Of a stretch of DNA of 64,000 bases, positions 40,130 through 51,591 are shown piece after piece (within the stretch, counting starts at the first letter, position 1; each line of letters opens with the position of its first letter). The DNA lies in the NCBI GenBank assembly GCA_963978895.1, contig OZ022240.1:16330717-16394716 (forward strand). Reading direction: 5' to 3'. The notes beneath the pieces were generated by a model, which worked only from the letters and a program-made list of their open reading frames with translations, was not told the DNA's origin and did no database searches. A program made the translations under genes and the position numbers. The stretch comes from Erpobdella octoculata. Its lineage: Eukaryota > Annelida > Clitellata > Hirudinida > Erpobdellidae.

Positions 40130-40960
40130 ATGGCCAGTCACTTAGACGTCGATAAGTTGACAACGATGATGAGATTCATGAACATGGAACCTCGTGATCG
40201 TTTCGATGACGATTTTGTAAACAATTTGTGTGTCTTTCTCAAGGAATTTGATTTAGGTAAAGATAATAAATGTTGTTATCCTGAAGACTTTAACGAGGCC
40301 TTGTTGGACCTCGAAAAAACTCTACAGGAAACGCCGAACTCAGTTTCGACTGATCCATTGGAAACGATGAGCATCCAAGCGAAACCTTCGGAAGAAGTCG
40401 CTGTTAACGGCGAATATTTCGAAGCTAGTAGCCGAGAAAAACCTAAAGAAAATGAAAAAACACAATTTGGATTTGTTTCGAGATATAAAATTGATCGAAG
40501 AAACAAACAAATGCGTCCGGCTAATTGCCTTGACGATATTGAAACAGTAGGTAGACGCTCACTTGGAAAGTATAAAATTGATCGAAGAGTCGATCGGGTT
40601 AATCATGCCGTTAGAAATCAGTCACGTAACGTTTACGATTACTCTGGGCTTCGTAGAGAACGGTTTGGCAAATACGGAAACTCGTGTCAAACGTCTTATG
40701 GTCATTGCGGATACGTGGAAATGAATTTTAGACGATACTGTGACACAACTATTGTTTACCACAACGTTCGTCCAAGTCGCTACTTTGGAAACGTTAAAAT
40801 CGACCGCAGGCGAACGTCAGTCAAACATGAAGAATCAGCCGCAGACCTTGCCGACAACGAATACCGTCGTAGGCTGAACGTCTTACGATCAGACAGAAAA
40901 ATAGAAATAAACGAGAAGCGTTATGCGATGTTCAATCGACAGCGCGACTTTTCCAACTAA
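40130..40960 (+). CDS. Hypothetical KIDRR protein, copy 22
   Basis: Protein identical to copy 1. Short 3' form; first gene after higher-order repeat II. Confidence 0.85.
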   Translation: MASHLDVDKLTTMMRFMNMEPRDRFDDDFVNNLCVFLKEFDLGKDNKCCYPEDFNEALLDLEKTLQETPNSVSTDPLETMSIQAKPSEEVAVNGEYFEASSREKPKENEKTQFGFVSRYKIDRRNKQMRPANCLDDIETVGRRSLGKYKIDRRVDRVNHAVRNQSRNVYDYSGLRRERFGKYGNSCQTSYGHCGYVEMNFRRYCDTTIVYHNVRPSRYFGNVKIDRRRTSVKHEESAADLADNEYRRRLNVLRSDRKIEINEKRYAMFNRQRDFSN

Positions 40961-41134
40961 AATCCAATTAAAACTAGTCCTAATTTTGGAAAAAAAAACA
41001 AAACAAGAAACGGAGTTTCTGTGCTAAAAAACCGTACAAGTACAATAAAATGTGCATCAATTTTTCAAACAAACGGTTTTAAACAAAATGCAATAATTAT
41101 TCAGCAACAAAGGAACATAATCCAACACAATAGA

Positions 41135-41490
41135 GGCGCTGGTGGCAGAGCGGTAGAGCGTTCGCCTGTCGATCGTCAGGTCGGCAGTTCGAGCCTCACC
41201 GGCGTCACCAGCGTAACTCCCTTAAGCAAGGTGTTCACTCGCATTGCTAAAGGGGTAAGCGCCTAAAAATTGTAGAGGCGCTGGTGGCAGAGCGGTAGAG
41301 CGTTCGTCTGTCGATCGTTAGGCCGGCAGTTCGAACCTCACCGGCGTCACCAGCGTAACTCCCTTAAGCAAGGAGTTCACTCGCATTGCTGAAGGGGTAG
41401 GCGCCTAAAGAGGCGCTGGTGGCAGAGCGTTAGAGCGTTCGCCTGTCGATCGTTAGGTCGGCAGTTCGAACCTCACCGGCGTCACCAGCG
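41135..41490 (+). ncRNA. tRNA-like trio A-B-C, copy 22
   Basis: A 41135-41213, B 41277-41355, C 41412-41490, with T4 at 41551. Consensus elements. Confidence 0.6.
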
Positions 41491-41832
41491 TAACTCCCTT
41501 AAGCAAGGAGTTCACTCGCATTGCTAAAAAAAGTTCTAACTCCGCCTTGCTTTTGCAAGCCAGTCCCAAGCCTGGAGAAAGGAGGAGGGGAAAGTTAAAA
41601 AGATCAAATTAAGATCCACGACAGGAAGTACTTAGGTGTTTCCAACATACAGCCATTTTAGTCTTAAAACACCTGGTGTAAAGGACTATAAACTATTACA
41701 ATAAAAATGACGCTTTCTCGCAAAACTTGTCTTGGAAAAGGCGTGTGCTAAATCTCAGTGAAAAAAAACAATAAAAATTCAAGACTTTCACCTGATTCGA
41801 TGCTGCGATGTGACACGTTAACTACGTAATTA

Positions 41833-41968
41833 GGCTTAAGTGCGGTAGCGAGCTTCATTCCTATTGGCTTAAGTGCGGTAGCGAGCTTCAATCTAATTGG
41901 CTGTTGGTCTCGACGACCCGCTTTGTCTCGTCTATAAAAGGCCGAACGGACGTACATTGAGTTCATTT
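41833..41968 (+). promoter_or_regulatory. Pol II promoter, copy 23
   Basis: Consensus form; TATA at 41933-41940. Confidence 0.75.
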
Positions 41969-42032
41969 CTCCTCAGCCTTCATACGGTTCGGATCATTCT
42001 TAGCTGCTCTCTGATTAAAAATAATCGAAAAC

Positions 42033-42863
42033 ATGGCCAGTCACTTAGACGTCGATAAGTTGACAACGATGATGAGATTCATGAACATGGAACCTCGTGA
42101 TCGTTTCGATGACGATTTTGTAAACAATTTGTGTGTCTTTCTCAAGGAATTTGATTTAGGTAAAGATAATAAATGTTGTTATCCTGAAGACTTTAACGAG
42201 GCCTTGTTGGACCTCGAAAAAACTCTACAGGAAACGCCGAACTCAGTTTCGACTGATCCATTGGAAACGATGAGCATCCAAGCGAAACCTTCGGAAGAAG
42301 TCGCTGTTAACGGCGAATATTTCGAAGCTAGTAGCCGAGAAAAACCTAAAGAAAATGAAAAAACACAATTTGGATTTGTTTCGAGATATAAAATTGATCG
42401 AAGAAACAAACAAATGCGTCCGGCTAATTGCCTTGACGATATTGAAACAGTAGGTAGACGCTCACTTGGAAAGTATAAAATTGATCGAAGAGTCGATCGG
42501 GTTAATCATGCCGTTAGAAATCAGTCACGTAACGTTTACGATTACTCTGGGCTTCGTAGAGAACGGTTTGGCAAATACGGAAACTCGTGTCAAACGTCTT
42601 ATGGTCATTGCGGATACGTGGAAATGAATTTTAGACGATACTGTGACACAACTATTGTTTACCACAACGTTCGTCCAAGTCGCTACTTTGGAAACGTTAA
42701 AATCGACCGCAGGCGAACGTCAGTCAAACATGAAGAATCAGCCGCAGACCTTGCCGACAACGAATACCGTCGTAGGCTGAACGTCTTACGATCAGACAGA
42801 AAAATAGAAATAAACGAGAAGCGTTATGCGATGTTCAATCGACAGCGCGACTTTTCCAACTAA
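42033..42863 (+). CDS. Hypothetical KIDRR protein, copy 23
   Basis: Protein identical to copy 1. Long 3' form (insertion 42881-42895) with an A tract of 10, a combination shared only with copy 27. It begins the four-cassette block that recurs from 49674. Confidence 0.85.
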   Translation: MASHLDVDKLTTMMRFMNMEPRDRFDDDFVNNLCVFLKEFDLGKDNKCCYPEDFNEALLDLEKTLQETPNSVSTDPLETMSIQAKPSEEVAVNGEYFEASSREKPKENEKTQFGFVSRYKIDRRNKQMRPANCLDDIETVGRRSLGKYKIDRRVDRVNHAVRNQSRNVYDYSGLRRERFGKYGNSCQTSYGHCGYVEMNFRRYCDTTIVYHNVRPSRYFGNVKIDRRRTSVKHEESAADLADNEYRRRLNVLRSDRKIEINEKRYAMFNRQRDFSN

Positions 42864-43053
42864 AATCCAATTAAAACTAGTACGACAGAAATCTGTCCTA
42901 ATTTTGGAAAAAAAAAACAAAACAAGAAACGGAGTTTCTGTGCTAAAAAACCGTACAAGTACAATAAAATGTGCATCAATTTTTCAAACAAACGGTTTTA
43001 AACAAAATGCAATAATTATTCAGCAACAAAGGAACATAATCCAACACAATAGA

Positions 43054-43409
43054 GGCGCTGGTGGCAGAGCGGTAGAGCGTTCGCCTGTCGATCGTCAGGT
43101 CGGCAGTTCGAGCCTCACCGGCGTCACCAGCGTAACTCCCTTAAGCAAGGTGTTCACTCGCATTGCTAAAGGGGTAAGCGCCTAAAAATTGTAGAGGCGC
43201 TGGTGGCAGAGCGGTAGAGCGTTCGTCTGTCGATCGTTAGGCCGGCAGTTCGAACCTCACCGGCGTCACCAGCGTAACTCCCTTAAGCAAGGAGTTCACT
43301 CGCATTGCTGAAGGGGTAGGCGCCTAAAGAGGCGCTGGTGGCAGAGCGTTAGAGCGTTCGCCTGTCGATCGTTAGGTCGGCAGTTCGAACCTCACCGGCG
43401 TCACCAGCG
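43054..43409 (+). ncRNA. tRNA-like trio A-B-C, copy 23
   Basis: A 43054-43132, B 43196-43274, C 43331-43409, with T4 at 43469. Consensus elements; six A after C. Confidence 0.6.
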
Positions 43410-43750
43410 TAACTCCCTTAAGCAAGGAGTTCACTCGCATTGCTAAAAAAGTTCTAACTCCGCCTTGCTTTTGCAAGCCAGTCCCAAGCCTGGAGAAAGG
43501 AGGAGGGGAAAGTTAAAAAGATCAAATTAAGATCCACGACAGGAAGTACTTAGGTGTTTCCAACATACAGCCATTTTAGTCTTAAAACACCTGGTGTAAA
43601 GGACTATAAACTATTACAATAAAAATGACGCTTTCTCGCAAAACTTGTCTTGGAAAAGGCGTGTGCTAAATCTCAGTGAAAAAAAACAATAAAAATTCAA
43701 GACTTTCACCTGATTCGATGCTGCGATGTGACACGTTAACTACGTAATTA

Positions 43751-43886
43751 GGCTTAAGTGCGGTAGCGAGCTTCATTCCTATTGGCTTAAGTGCGGTAGC
43801 GAGCTTCAATCTAATTGGCTGTTGGTCTCGACGACCCGCTTTGTCTCGTCTATAAAAGGCCGAACGGACGTACATTGAGTTCATTT
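43751..43886 (+). promoter_or_regulatory. Pol II promoter, copy 24
   Basis: Consensus form; TATA at 43851-43858. Confidence 0.75.
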
Positions 43887-43950
43887 CTCCTCAGCCTTCA
43901 TACGGTTCGGATCATTCTTAGCTGCTCTCTGATTAAAAATAATCGAAAAC

Positions 43951-44781
43951 ATGGCCAGTCACTTAGACGTCGATAAGTTGACAACGATGATGAGATTCAT
44001 GAACATGGAACCTCGTGATCGTTTCGATGACGATTTTGTAAACAATTTGTGTGTCTTTCTCAAGGAATTTGATTTAGGTAAAGATAATAAATGTTGTTAT
44101 CCTGAAGACTTTAACGAGGCCTTGTTGGACCTCGAAAAAACTCTACAGGAAACGCCGAACTCAGTTTCGACTGATCCATTGGAAACGATGAGCATCCAAG
44201 CGAAACCTTCGGAAGAAGTCGCTGTTAACGGCGAATATTTCGAAGCTAGTAGCCGAGAAAAACCTAAAGAAAATGAAAAAACACAATTTGGATTTGTTTC
44301 GAGATATAAAATTGATCGAAGAAACAAACAAATGCGTCCGGCTAATTGCCTTGACGATATTGAAACAGTAGGTAGACGCTCACTTGGAAAGTATAAAATT
44401 GATCGAAGAGTCGATCGGGTTAATCATGCCGTTAGAAATCAGTCACGTAACGTTTACGATTACTCTGGGCTTCGTAGAGAACGGTTTGGCAAATACGGAA
44501 ACTCGTGTCAAACGTCTTATGGTCATTGCGGATACGTGGAAATGAATTTTAGACGATACTGTGACACAACTATTGTTTACCACAACGTTCGTCCAAGTCG
44601 CTACTTTGGAAACGTTAAAATCGACCGCAGGCGAACGTCAGTCAAACATGAAGAATCAGCCGCAGACCTTGCCGACAACGAATACCGTCGTAGGCTGAAC
44701 GTCTTACGATCAGACAGAAAAATAGAAATAAACGAGAAGCGTTATGCGATGTTCAATCGACAGCGCGACTTTTCCAACTAA
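43951..44781 (+). CDS. Hypothetical KIDRR protein, copy 24
   Basis: Protein identical to copy 1. Short 3' form; counterpart of copy 28. Confidence 0.85.
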   Translation: MASHLDVDKLTTMMRFMNMEPRDRFDDDFVNNLCVFLKEFDLGKDNKCCYPEDFNEALLDLEKTLQETPNSVSTDPLETMSIQAKPSEEVAVNGEYFEASSREKPKENEKTQFGFVSRYKIDRRNKQMRPANCLDDIETVGRRSLGKYKIDRRVDRVNHAVRNQSRNVYDYSGLRRERFGKYGNSCQTSYGHCGYVEMNFRRYCDTTIVYHNVRPSRYFGNVKIDRRRTSVKHEESAADLADNEYRRRLNVLRSDRKIEINEKRYAMFNRQRDFSN

Positions 44782-44955
44782 AATCCAATTAAAACTAGTC
44801 CTAATTTTGGAAAAAAAAACAAAACAAGAAACGGAGTTTCTGTGCTAAAAAACCGTACAAGTACAATAAAATGTGCATCAATTTTTCAAACAAACGGTTT
44901 TAAACAAAATGCAATAATTATTCAGCAACAAAGGAACATAATCCAACACAATAGA

Positions 44956-45311
44956 GGCGCTGGTGGCAGAGCGGTAGAGCGTTCGCCTGTCGATCGTCAG
45001 GTCGGCAGTTCGAGCCTCACCGGCGTCACCAGCGTAACTCCCTTAAGCAAGGTGTTCACTCGCATTGCTAAAGGGGTAAGCGCCTAAAAATTGTAGAGGC
45101 GCTGGTGGCAGAGCGGTAGAGCGTTCGTCTGTCGATCGTTAGGCCGGCAGTTCGAACCTCACCGGCGTCACCAGCGTAACTCCCTTAAGCAAGGAGTTCA
45201 CTCGCATTGCTGAAGGGGTAGGCGCCTAAAGAGGCGCTGGTGGCAGAGCGTTAGAGCGTTCGCCTGTCGATCGTTAGGTCGGCAGTTCGAACCTCACCGG
45301 CGTCACCAGCG
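44956..45311 (+). ncRNA. tRNA-like trio A-B-C, copy 24
   Basis: A 44956-45034, B 45098-45176, C 45233-45311, with T4 at 45371. The T4 hairpin carries the GCATG variant (T at 45378), as before copies 1 and 29. Confidence 0.6.
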
Positions 45312-45652
45312 TAACTCCCTTAAGCAAGGAGTTCACTCGCATTGCTAAAAAAGTTCTAACTCCGCCTTGCTTTTGCATGCCAGTCCCAAGCCTGGAGAAA
45401 GGAGGAGGGGAAAGTTAAAAAGATCAAATTAAGATCCACGACAGGAAGTACTTAGGTGTTTCCAACATACAGCCATTTTAGTCTTAAAACACCTGGTGTA
45501 AAGGACTATAAACTGTTACAATAAAAATGACGCTTTCTCGCAAAACTTGTCTTGGAAAAGGCGTGTGCTAAATCTCAGTGAAAAAAAACAATAAAAATTC
45601 AAGACTTTCACCTGATTCGATGCTGCGATGTGACACGTTAACTACGTAATTA

Positions 45653-45788
45653 GGCTTAAGTGCGGTAGCGAGCTTCATTCCTATTGGCTTAAGTGCGGTA
45701 GCGAGCTTCAATCTAATTGGCTGTTGGTCTCGACGACCCGCTTTGTCTCGTCTATAAAAGGCCGAACGGACGTACATTGAGTTCATTT
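45653..45788 (+). promoter_or_regulatory. Pol II promoter, copy 25
   Basis: TATA at 45753-45760. Upstream A-to-G marker at 45515. Confidence 0.75.
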
Positions 45789-45852
45789 CTCCTCAGCCTT
45801 CATACGGTTCGGATCATTCTTAGCTGCTCTCTGATTAAAAATAATCGAAAAC

Positions 45853-46683
45853 ATGGCCAGTCACTTAGACGTCGATAAGTTGACAACGATGATGAGATTC
45901 ATGAACATGGAACCTCGTGATCGTTTCGATGACGATTTTGTAAACAATTTGTGTGTCTTTCTCAAGGAATTTGATTTAGGTAAAGATAATAAATGTTGTT
46001 ATCCTGAAGACTTTAACGAGGCCTTGTTGGACCTCGAAAAAACTCTACAGGAAACGCCGAACTCAGTTTCGACTGATCCATTGGAAACGATGAGCATCCA
46101 AGCGAAACCTTCGGAAGAAGTCGCTGTTAACGGCGAATATTTCGAAGCTAGTAGCCGAGAAAAACCTAAAGAAAATGAAAAAACACAATTTGGATTTGTT
46201 TCGAGATATAAAATTGATCGAAGAAACAAACAAATGCGTCCGGCTAATTGCCTTGACGATATTGAAACAGTAGGTAGACGCTCACTTGGAAAGTATAAAA
46301 TTGATCGAAGAGTCGATCGGGTTAATCATGCCGTTAGAAATCAGTCACGTAACGTTTACGATTACTCTGGGCTTCGTAGAGAACGGTTTGGCAAATACGG
46401 AAACTCGTGTCAAACGTCTTATGGTCATTGCGGATACGTGGAAATGAATTTTAGACGATACTGTGACACAACTATTGTTTACCACAACGTTCGTCCAAGT
46501 CGCTACTTTGGAAACGTTAAAATCGACCGCAGGCGAACGTCAGTCAAACATGAAGAATCAGCCGCAGACCTTGCCGACAACGAATACCGTCGTAGGCTGA
46601 ACGTCTTACGATCAGACAGAAAAATAGAAATAAACGAGAAGCGTTATGCGATGTTCAATCGACAGCGCGACTTTTCCAACTAA
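45853..46683 (+). CDS. Hypothetical KIDRR protein, copy 25
   Basis: Protein identical to copy 1. Short 3' form; counterpart of copy 29, with which it shares both upstream markers. Confidence 0.85.
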   Translation: MASHLDVDKLTTMMRFMNMEPRDRFDDDFVNNLCVFLKEFDLGKDNKCCYPEDFNEALLDLEKTLQETPNSVSTDPLETMSIQAKPSEEVAVNGEYFEASSREKPKENEKTQFGFVSRYKIDRRNKQMRPANCLDDIETVGRRSLGKYKIDRRVDRVNHAVRNQSRNVYDYSGLRRERFGKYGNSCQTSYGHCGYVEMNFRRYCDTTIVYHNVRPSRYFGNVKIDRRRTSVKHEESAADLADNEYRRRLNVLRSDRKIEINEKRYAMFNRQRDFSN

Positions 46684-46857
46684 AATCCAATTAAAACTAG
46701 TCCTAATTTTGGAAAAAAAAACAAAACAAGAAACGGAGTTTCTGTGCTAAAAAACCGTACAAGTACAATAAAATGTGCATCAATTTTTCAAACAAACGGT
46801 TTTAAACAAAATGCAATAATTATTCAGCAACAAAGGAACATAATCCAACACAATAGA

Positions 46858-47213
46858 GGCGCTGGTGGCAGAGCGGTAGAGCGTTCGCCTGTCGATCGTC
46901 AGGTCGGCAGTTCGAGCCTCACCGGCGTCACCAGCGTAACTCCCTTAAGCAAGGTGTTCACTCGCATTGCTAAAGGGGTAAGCGCCTAAAAATTGTAGAG
47001 GCGCTGGTGGCAGAGCGGTAGAGCGTTCGTCTGTCGATCGTTAGGCCGGCAGTTCGAACCTCACCGGCGTCACCAGCGTAACTCCCTTAAGCAAGGAGTT
47101 CACTCGCATTGCTGAAGGGGTAGGCGCCTAAAGAGGCGCTGGTGGCAGAGCGTTAGAGCGTTCGCCTGTCGATCGTTAGGTCGGCAGTTCGAACCTCACC
47201 GGCGTCACCAGCG
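46858..47213 (+). ncRNA. tRNA-like trio A-B-C, copy 25
   Basis: A 46858-46936, B 47000-47078, C 47135-47213, with T4 at 47274. Downstream markers AAGAAAGG (47227) and GCCATGC (47270). Confidence 0.6.
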
Positions 47214-47555
47214 TAACTCCCTTAAGAAAGGAGTTCACTCGCATTGCTAAAAAAAGTTCTAACTCCGCCATGCTTTTGCAAGCCAGTCCCAAGCCTGGAG
47301 AAAGGAGGAGGGGAAAGTTAAAAAGATCAAATTAAGATCCACGACAGGAAGTACTTAGGTGTTTCCAACATACAGCCATTTTAGTCTTAAAACACCTGGT
47401 GTAAAGGACTATAAACTATTACAATAAAAATGACGCTTTCTCGCAAAACTTGTCTTGGAAAAGGCGTGTGCTAAATCTCAGTGAAAAAAAACAATAAAAA
47501 TTCAAGACTTTCACCTGATTCGATGCTGCGATGTGACACGTTAACTACGTAATTA

Positions 47556-47691
47556 GGCTTAAGTGCGGTAGCGAGCTTCATTCCTATTGGCTTAAGTGCG
47601 GTAGCGAGCTTCAATCTAATTGGCTGTTGGTCTCGACGACCCGCTTTGTCTCGTCTATAAAAGGCCGAACGGACGTACATTGAGTTCATTT
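47556..47691 (+). promoter_or_regulatory. Pol II promoter, copy 26
   Basis: Consensus form; TATA at 47656-47663. Confidence 0.75.
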
Positions 47692-47755
47692 CTCCTCAGC
47701 CTTCATACGGTTCGGATCATTCTTAGCTGCTCTCTGATTAAAAATAATCGAAAAC

Positions 47756-48586
47756 ATGGCCAGTCACTTAGACGTCGATAAGTTGACAACGATGATGAGA
47801 TTCATGAACATGGAACCTCGTGATCGTTTCGATGACGATTTTGTAAACAATTTGTGTGTCTTTCTCAAGGAATTTGATTTAGGTAAAGATAATAAATGTT
47901 GTTATCCTGAAGACTTTAACGAGGCCTTGTTGGACCTCGAAAAAACTCTACAGGAAACGCCGAACTCAGTTTCGACTGATCCATTGGAAACGATGAGCAT
48001 CCAAGCGAAACCTTCGGAAGAAGTCGCTGTTAACGGCGAATATTTCGAAGCTAGTAGCCGAGAAAAACCTAAAGAAAATGAAAAAACACAATTTGGATTT
48101 GTTTCGAGATATAAAATTGATCGAAGAAACAAACAAATGCGTCCGGCTAATTGCCTTGACGATATTGAAACAGTAGGTAGACGCTCACTTGGAAAGTATA
48201 AAATTGATCGAAGAGTCGATCGGGTTAATCATGCCGTTAGAAATCAGTCACGTAACGTTTACGATTACTCTGGGCTTCGTAGAGAACGGTTTGGCAAATA
48301 CGGAAACTCGTGTCAAACGTCTTATGGTCATTGCGGATACGTGGAAATGAATTTTAGACGATACTGTGACACAACTATTGTTTACCACAACGTTCGTCCA
48401 AGTCGCTACTTTGGAAACGTTAAAATCGACCGCAGGCGAACGTCAGTCAAACATGAAGAATCAGCCGCAGACCTTGCCGACAACGAATACCGTCGTAGGC
48501 TGAACGTCTTACGATCAGACAGAAAAATAGAAATAAACGAGAAGCGTTATGCGATGTTCAATCGACAGCGCGACTTTTCCAACTAA
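47756..48586 (+). CDS. Hypothetical KIDRR protein, copy 26
   Basis: Protein identical to copy 1. Long 3' form (48604-48618) with the A-to-G marker at 48667; same lineage as copies 3 and 31. Confidence 0.85.
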   Translation: MASHLDVDKLTTMMRFMNMEPRDRFDDDFVNNLCVFLKEFDLGKDNKCCYPEDFNEALLDLEKTLQETPNSVSTDPLETMSIQAKPSEEVAVNGEYFEASSREKPKENEKTQFGFVSRYKIDRRNKQMRPANCLDDIETVGRRSLGKYKIDRRVDRVNHAVRNQSRNVYDYSGLRRERFGKYGNSCQTSYGHCGYVEMNFRRYCDTTIVYHNVRPSRYFGNVKIDRRRTSVKHEESAADLADNEYRRRLNVLRSDRKIEINEKRYAMFNRQRDFSN

Positions 48587-48775
48587 AATCCAATTAAAAC
48601 TAGTACGACAGAAATCTGTCCTAATTTTGGAAAAAAAAACAAAACAAGAAACGGAGTTTCTGTGCTGAAAAACCGTACAAGTACAATAAAATGTGCATCA
48701 ATTTTTCAAACAAACGGTTTTAAACAAAATGCAATAATTATTCAGCAACAAAGGAACATAATCCAACACAATAGA

Positions 48776-49131
48776 GGCGCTGGTGGCAGAGCGGTAGAGC
48801 GTTCGCCTGTCGATCGTCAGGTCGGCAGTTCGAGCCTCACCGGCGTCACCAGCGTAACTCCCTTAAGCAAGGTGTTCACTCGCATTGCTAAAGGGGTAAG
48901 CGCCTAAAAATTGTAGAGGCGCTGGTGGCAGAGCGGTAGAGCGTTCGTCTGTCGATCGTTAGGCCGGCAGTTCGAACCTCACCGGCGTCACCAGCGTAAC
49001 TCCCTTAAGCAAGGAGTTCACTCGCATTGCTGAAGGGGTAGGCGCCTAAAGAGGCGCTGGTGGCAGAGCGTTAGAGCGTTCGCCTGTCGATCGTTAGGTC
49101 GGCAGTTCGAACCTCACCGGCGTCACCAGCG
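48776..49131 (+). ncRNA. tRNA-like trio A-B-C, copy 26
   Basis: A 48776-48854, B 48918-48996, C 49053-49131, with T4 at 49192. Consensus elements. Confidence 0.6.
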
Positions 49132-49473
49132 TAACTCCCTTAAGCAAGGAGTTCACTCGCATTGCTAAAAAAAGTTCTAACTCCGCCTTGCTTTTGCAAG
49201 CCAGTCCCAAGCCTGGAGAAAGGAGGAGGGGAAAGTTAAAAAGATCAAATTAAGATCCACGACAGGAAGTACTTAGGTGTTTCCAACATACAGCCATTTT
49301 AGTCTTAAAACACCTGGTGTAAAGGACTATAAACTATTACAATAAAAATGACGCTTTCTCGCAAAACTTGTCTTGGAAAAGGCGTGTGCTAAATCTCAGT
49401 GAAAAAAAACAATAAAAATTCAAGACTTTCACCTGATTCGATGCTGCGATGTGACACGTTAACTACGTAATTA

Positions 49474-49609
49474 GGCTTAAGTGCGGTAGCGAGCTTCATT
49501 CCTATTGGCTTAAGTGCGGTAGCGAGCTTCAATCTAATTGGCTGTTGGTCTCGACGACCCGCTTTGTCTCGTCTATAAAAGGCCGAACGGACGTACATTG
49601 AGTTCATTT
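49474..49609 (+). promoter_or_regulatory. Pol II promoter, copy 27
   Basis: Consensus form; TATA at 49574-49581. Confidence 0.75.
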
Positions 49610-49673
49610 CTCCTCAGCCTTCATACGGTTCGGATCATTCTTAGCTGCTCTCTGATTAAAAATAATCGAAAAC

Positions 49674-50504
49674 ATGGCCAGTCACTTAGACGTCGATAAG
49701 TTGACAACGATGATGAGATTCATGAACATGGAACCTCGTGATCGTTTCGATGACGATTTTGTAAACAATTTGTGTGTCTTTCTCAAGGAATTTGATTTAG
49801 GTAAAGATAATAAATGTTGTTATCCTGAAGACTTTAACGAGGCCTTGTTGGACCTCGAAAAAACTCTACAGGAAACGCCGAACTCAGTTTCGACTGATCC
49901 ATTGGAAACGATGAGCATCCAAGCGAAACCTTCGGAAGAAGTCGCTGTTAACGGCGAATATTTCGAAGCTAGTAGCCGAGAAAAACCTAAAGAAAATGAA
50001 AAAACACAATTTGGATTTGTTTCGAGATATAAAATTGATCGAAGAAACAAACAAATGCGTCCGGCTAATTGCCTTGACGATATTGAAACAGTAGGTAGAC
50101 GCTCACTTGGAAAGTATAAAATTGATCGAAGAGTCGATCGGGTTAATCATGCCGTTAGAAATCAGTCACGTAACGTTTACGATTACTCTGGGCTTCGTAG
50201 AGAACGGTTTGGCAAATACGGAAACTCGTGTCAAACGTCTTATGGTCATTGCGGATACGTGGAAATGAATTTTAGACGATACTGTGACACAACTATTGTT
50301 TACCACAACGTTCGTCCAAGTCGCTACTTTGGAAACGTTAAAATCGACCGCAGGCGAACGTCAGTCAAACATGAAGAATCAGCCGCAGACCTTGCCGACA
50401 ACGAATACCGTCGTAGGCTGAACGTCTTACGATCAGACAGAAAAATAGAAATAAACGAGAAGCGTTATGCGATGTTCAATCGACAGCGCGACTTTTCCAA
50501 CTAA
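49674..50504 (+). CDS. Hypothetical KIDRR protein, copy 27
   Basis: Protein identical to copy 1. Long 3' form (50522-50536) with an A tract of 10, as in copy 23. Confidence 0.85.
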   Translation: MASHLDVDKLTTMMRFMNMEPRDRFDDDFVNNLCVFLKEFDLGKDNKCCYPEDFNEALLDLEKTLQETPNSVSTDPLETMSIQAKPSEEVAVNGEYFEASSREKPKENEKTQFGFVSRYKIDRRNKQMRPANCLDDIETVGRRSLGKYKIDRRVDRVNHAVRNQSRNVYDYSGLRRERFGKYGNSCQTSYGHCGYVEMNFRRYCDTTIVYHNVRPSRYFGNVKIDRRRTSVKHEESAADLADNEYRRRLNVLRSDRKIEINEKRYAMFNRQRDFSN

Positions 50505-50694
50505 AATCCAATTAAAACTAGTACGACAGAAATCTGTCCTAATTTTGGAAAAAAAAAACAAAACAAGAAACGGAGTTTCTGTGCTAAAAAACCGTACAAG
50601 TACAATAAAATGTGCATCAATTTTTCAAACAAACGGTTTTAAACAAAATGCAATAATTATTCAGCAACAAAGGAACATAATCCAACACAATAGA

Positions 50695-51050
50695 GGCGCT
50701 GGTGGCAGAGCGGTAGAGCGTTCGCCTGTCGATCGTCAGGTCGGCAGTTCGAGCCTCACCGGCGTCACCAGCGTAACTCCCTTAAGCAAGGTGTTCACTC
50801 GCATTGCTAAAGGGGTAAGCGCCTAAAAATTGTAGAGGCGCTGGTGGCAGAGCGGTAGAGCGTTCGTCTGTCGATCGTTAGGCCGGCAGTTCGAACCTCA
50901 CCGGCGTCACCAGCGTAACTCCCTTAAGCAAGGAGTTCACTCGCATTGCTGAAGGGGTAGGCGCCTAAAGAGGCGCTGGTGGCAGAGCGTTAGAGCGTTC
51001 GCCTGTCGATCGTTAGGTCGGCAGTTCGAACCTCACCGGCGTCACCAGCG
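50695..51050 (+). ncRNA. tRNA-like trio A-B-C, copy 27
   Basis: A 50695-50773, B 50837-50915, C 50972-51050, with T4 at 51110. Consensus elements. Confidence 0.6.
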
Positions 51051-51391
51051 TAACTCCCTTAAGCAAGGAGTTCACTCGCATTGCTAAAAAAGTTCTAACT
51101 CCGCCTTGCTTTTGCAAGCCAGTCCCAAGCCTGGAGAAAGGAGGAGGGGAAAGTTAAAAAGATCAAATTAAGATCCACGACAGGAAGTACTTAGGTGTTT
51201 CCAACATACAGCCATTTTAGTCTTAAAACACCTGGTGTAAAGGACTATAAACTATTACAATAAAAATGACGCTTTCTCGCAAAACTTGTCTTGGAAAAGG
51301 CGTGTGCTAAATCTCAGTGAAAAAAAACAATAAAAATTCAAGACTTTCACCTGATTCGATGCTGCGATGTGACACGTTAACTACGTAATTA

Positions 51392-51527
51392 GGCTTAAGT
51401 GCGGTAGCGAGCTTCATTCCTATTGGCTTAAGTGCGGTAGCGAGCTTCAATCTAATTGGCTGTTGGTCTCGACGACCCGCTTTGTCTCGTCTATAAAAGG
51501 CCGAACGGACGTACATTGAGTTCATTT
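51392..51527 (+). promoter_or_regulatory. Pol II promoter, copy 28
   Basis: Consensus form; TATA at 51492-51499. Confidence 0.75.
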
Positions 51528-51591
51528 CTCCTCAGCCTTCATACGGTTCGGATCATTCTTAGCTGCTCTCTGATTAAAAATAATCGAAAAC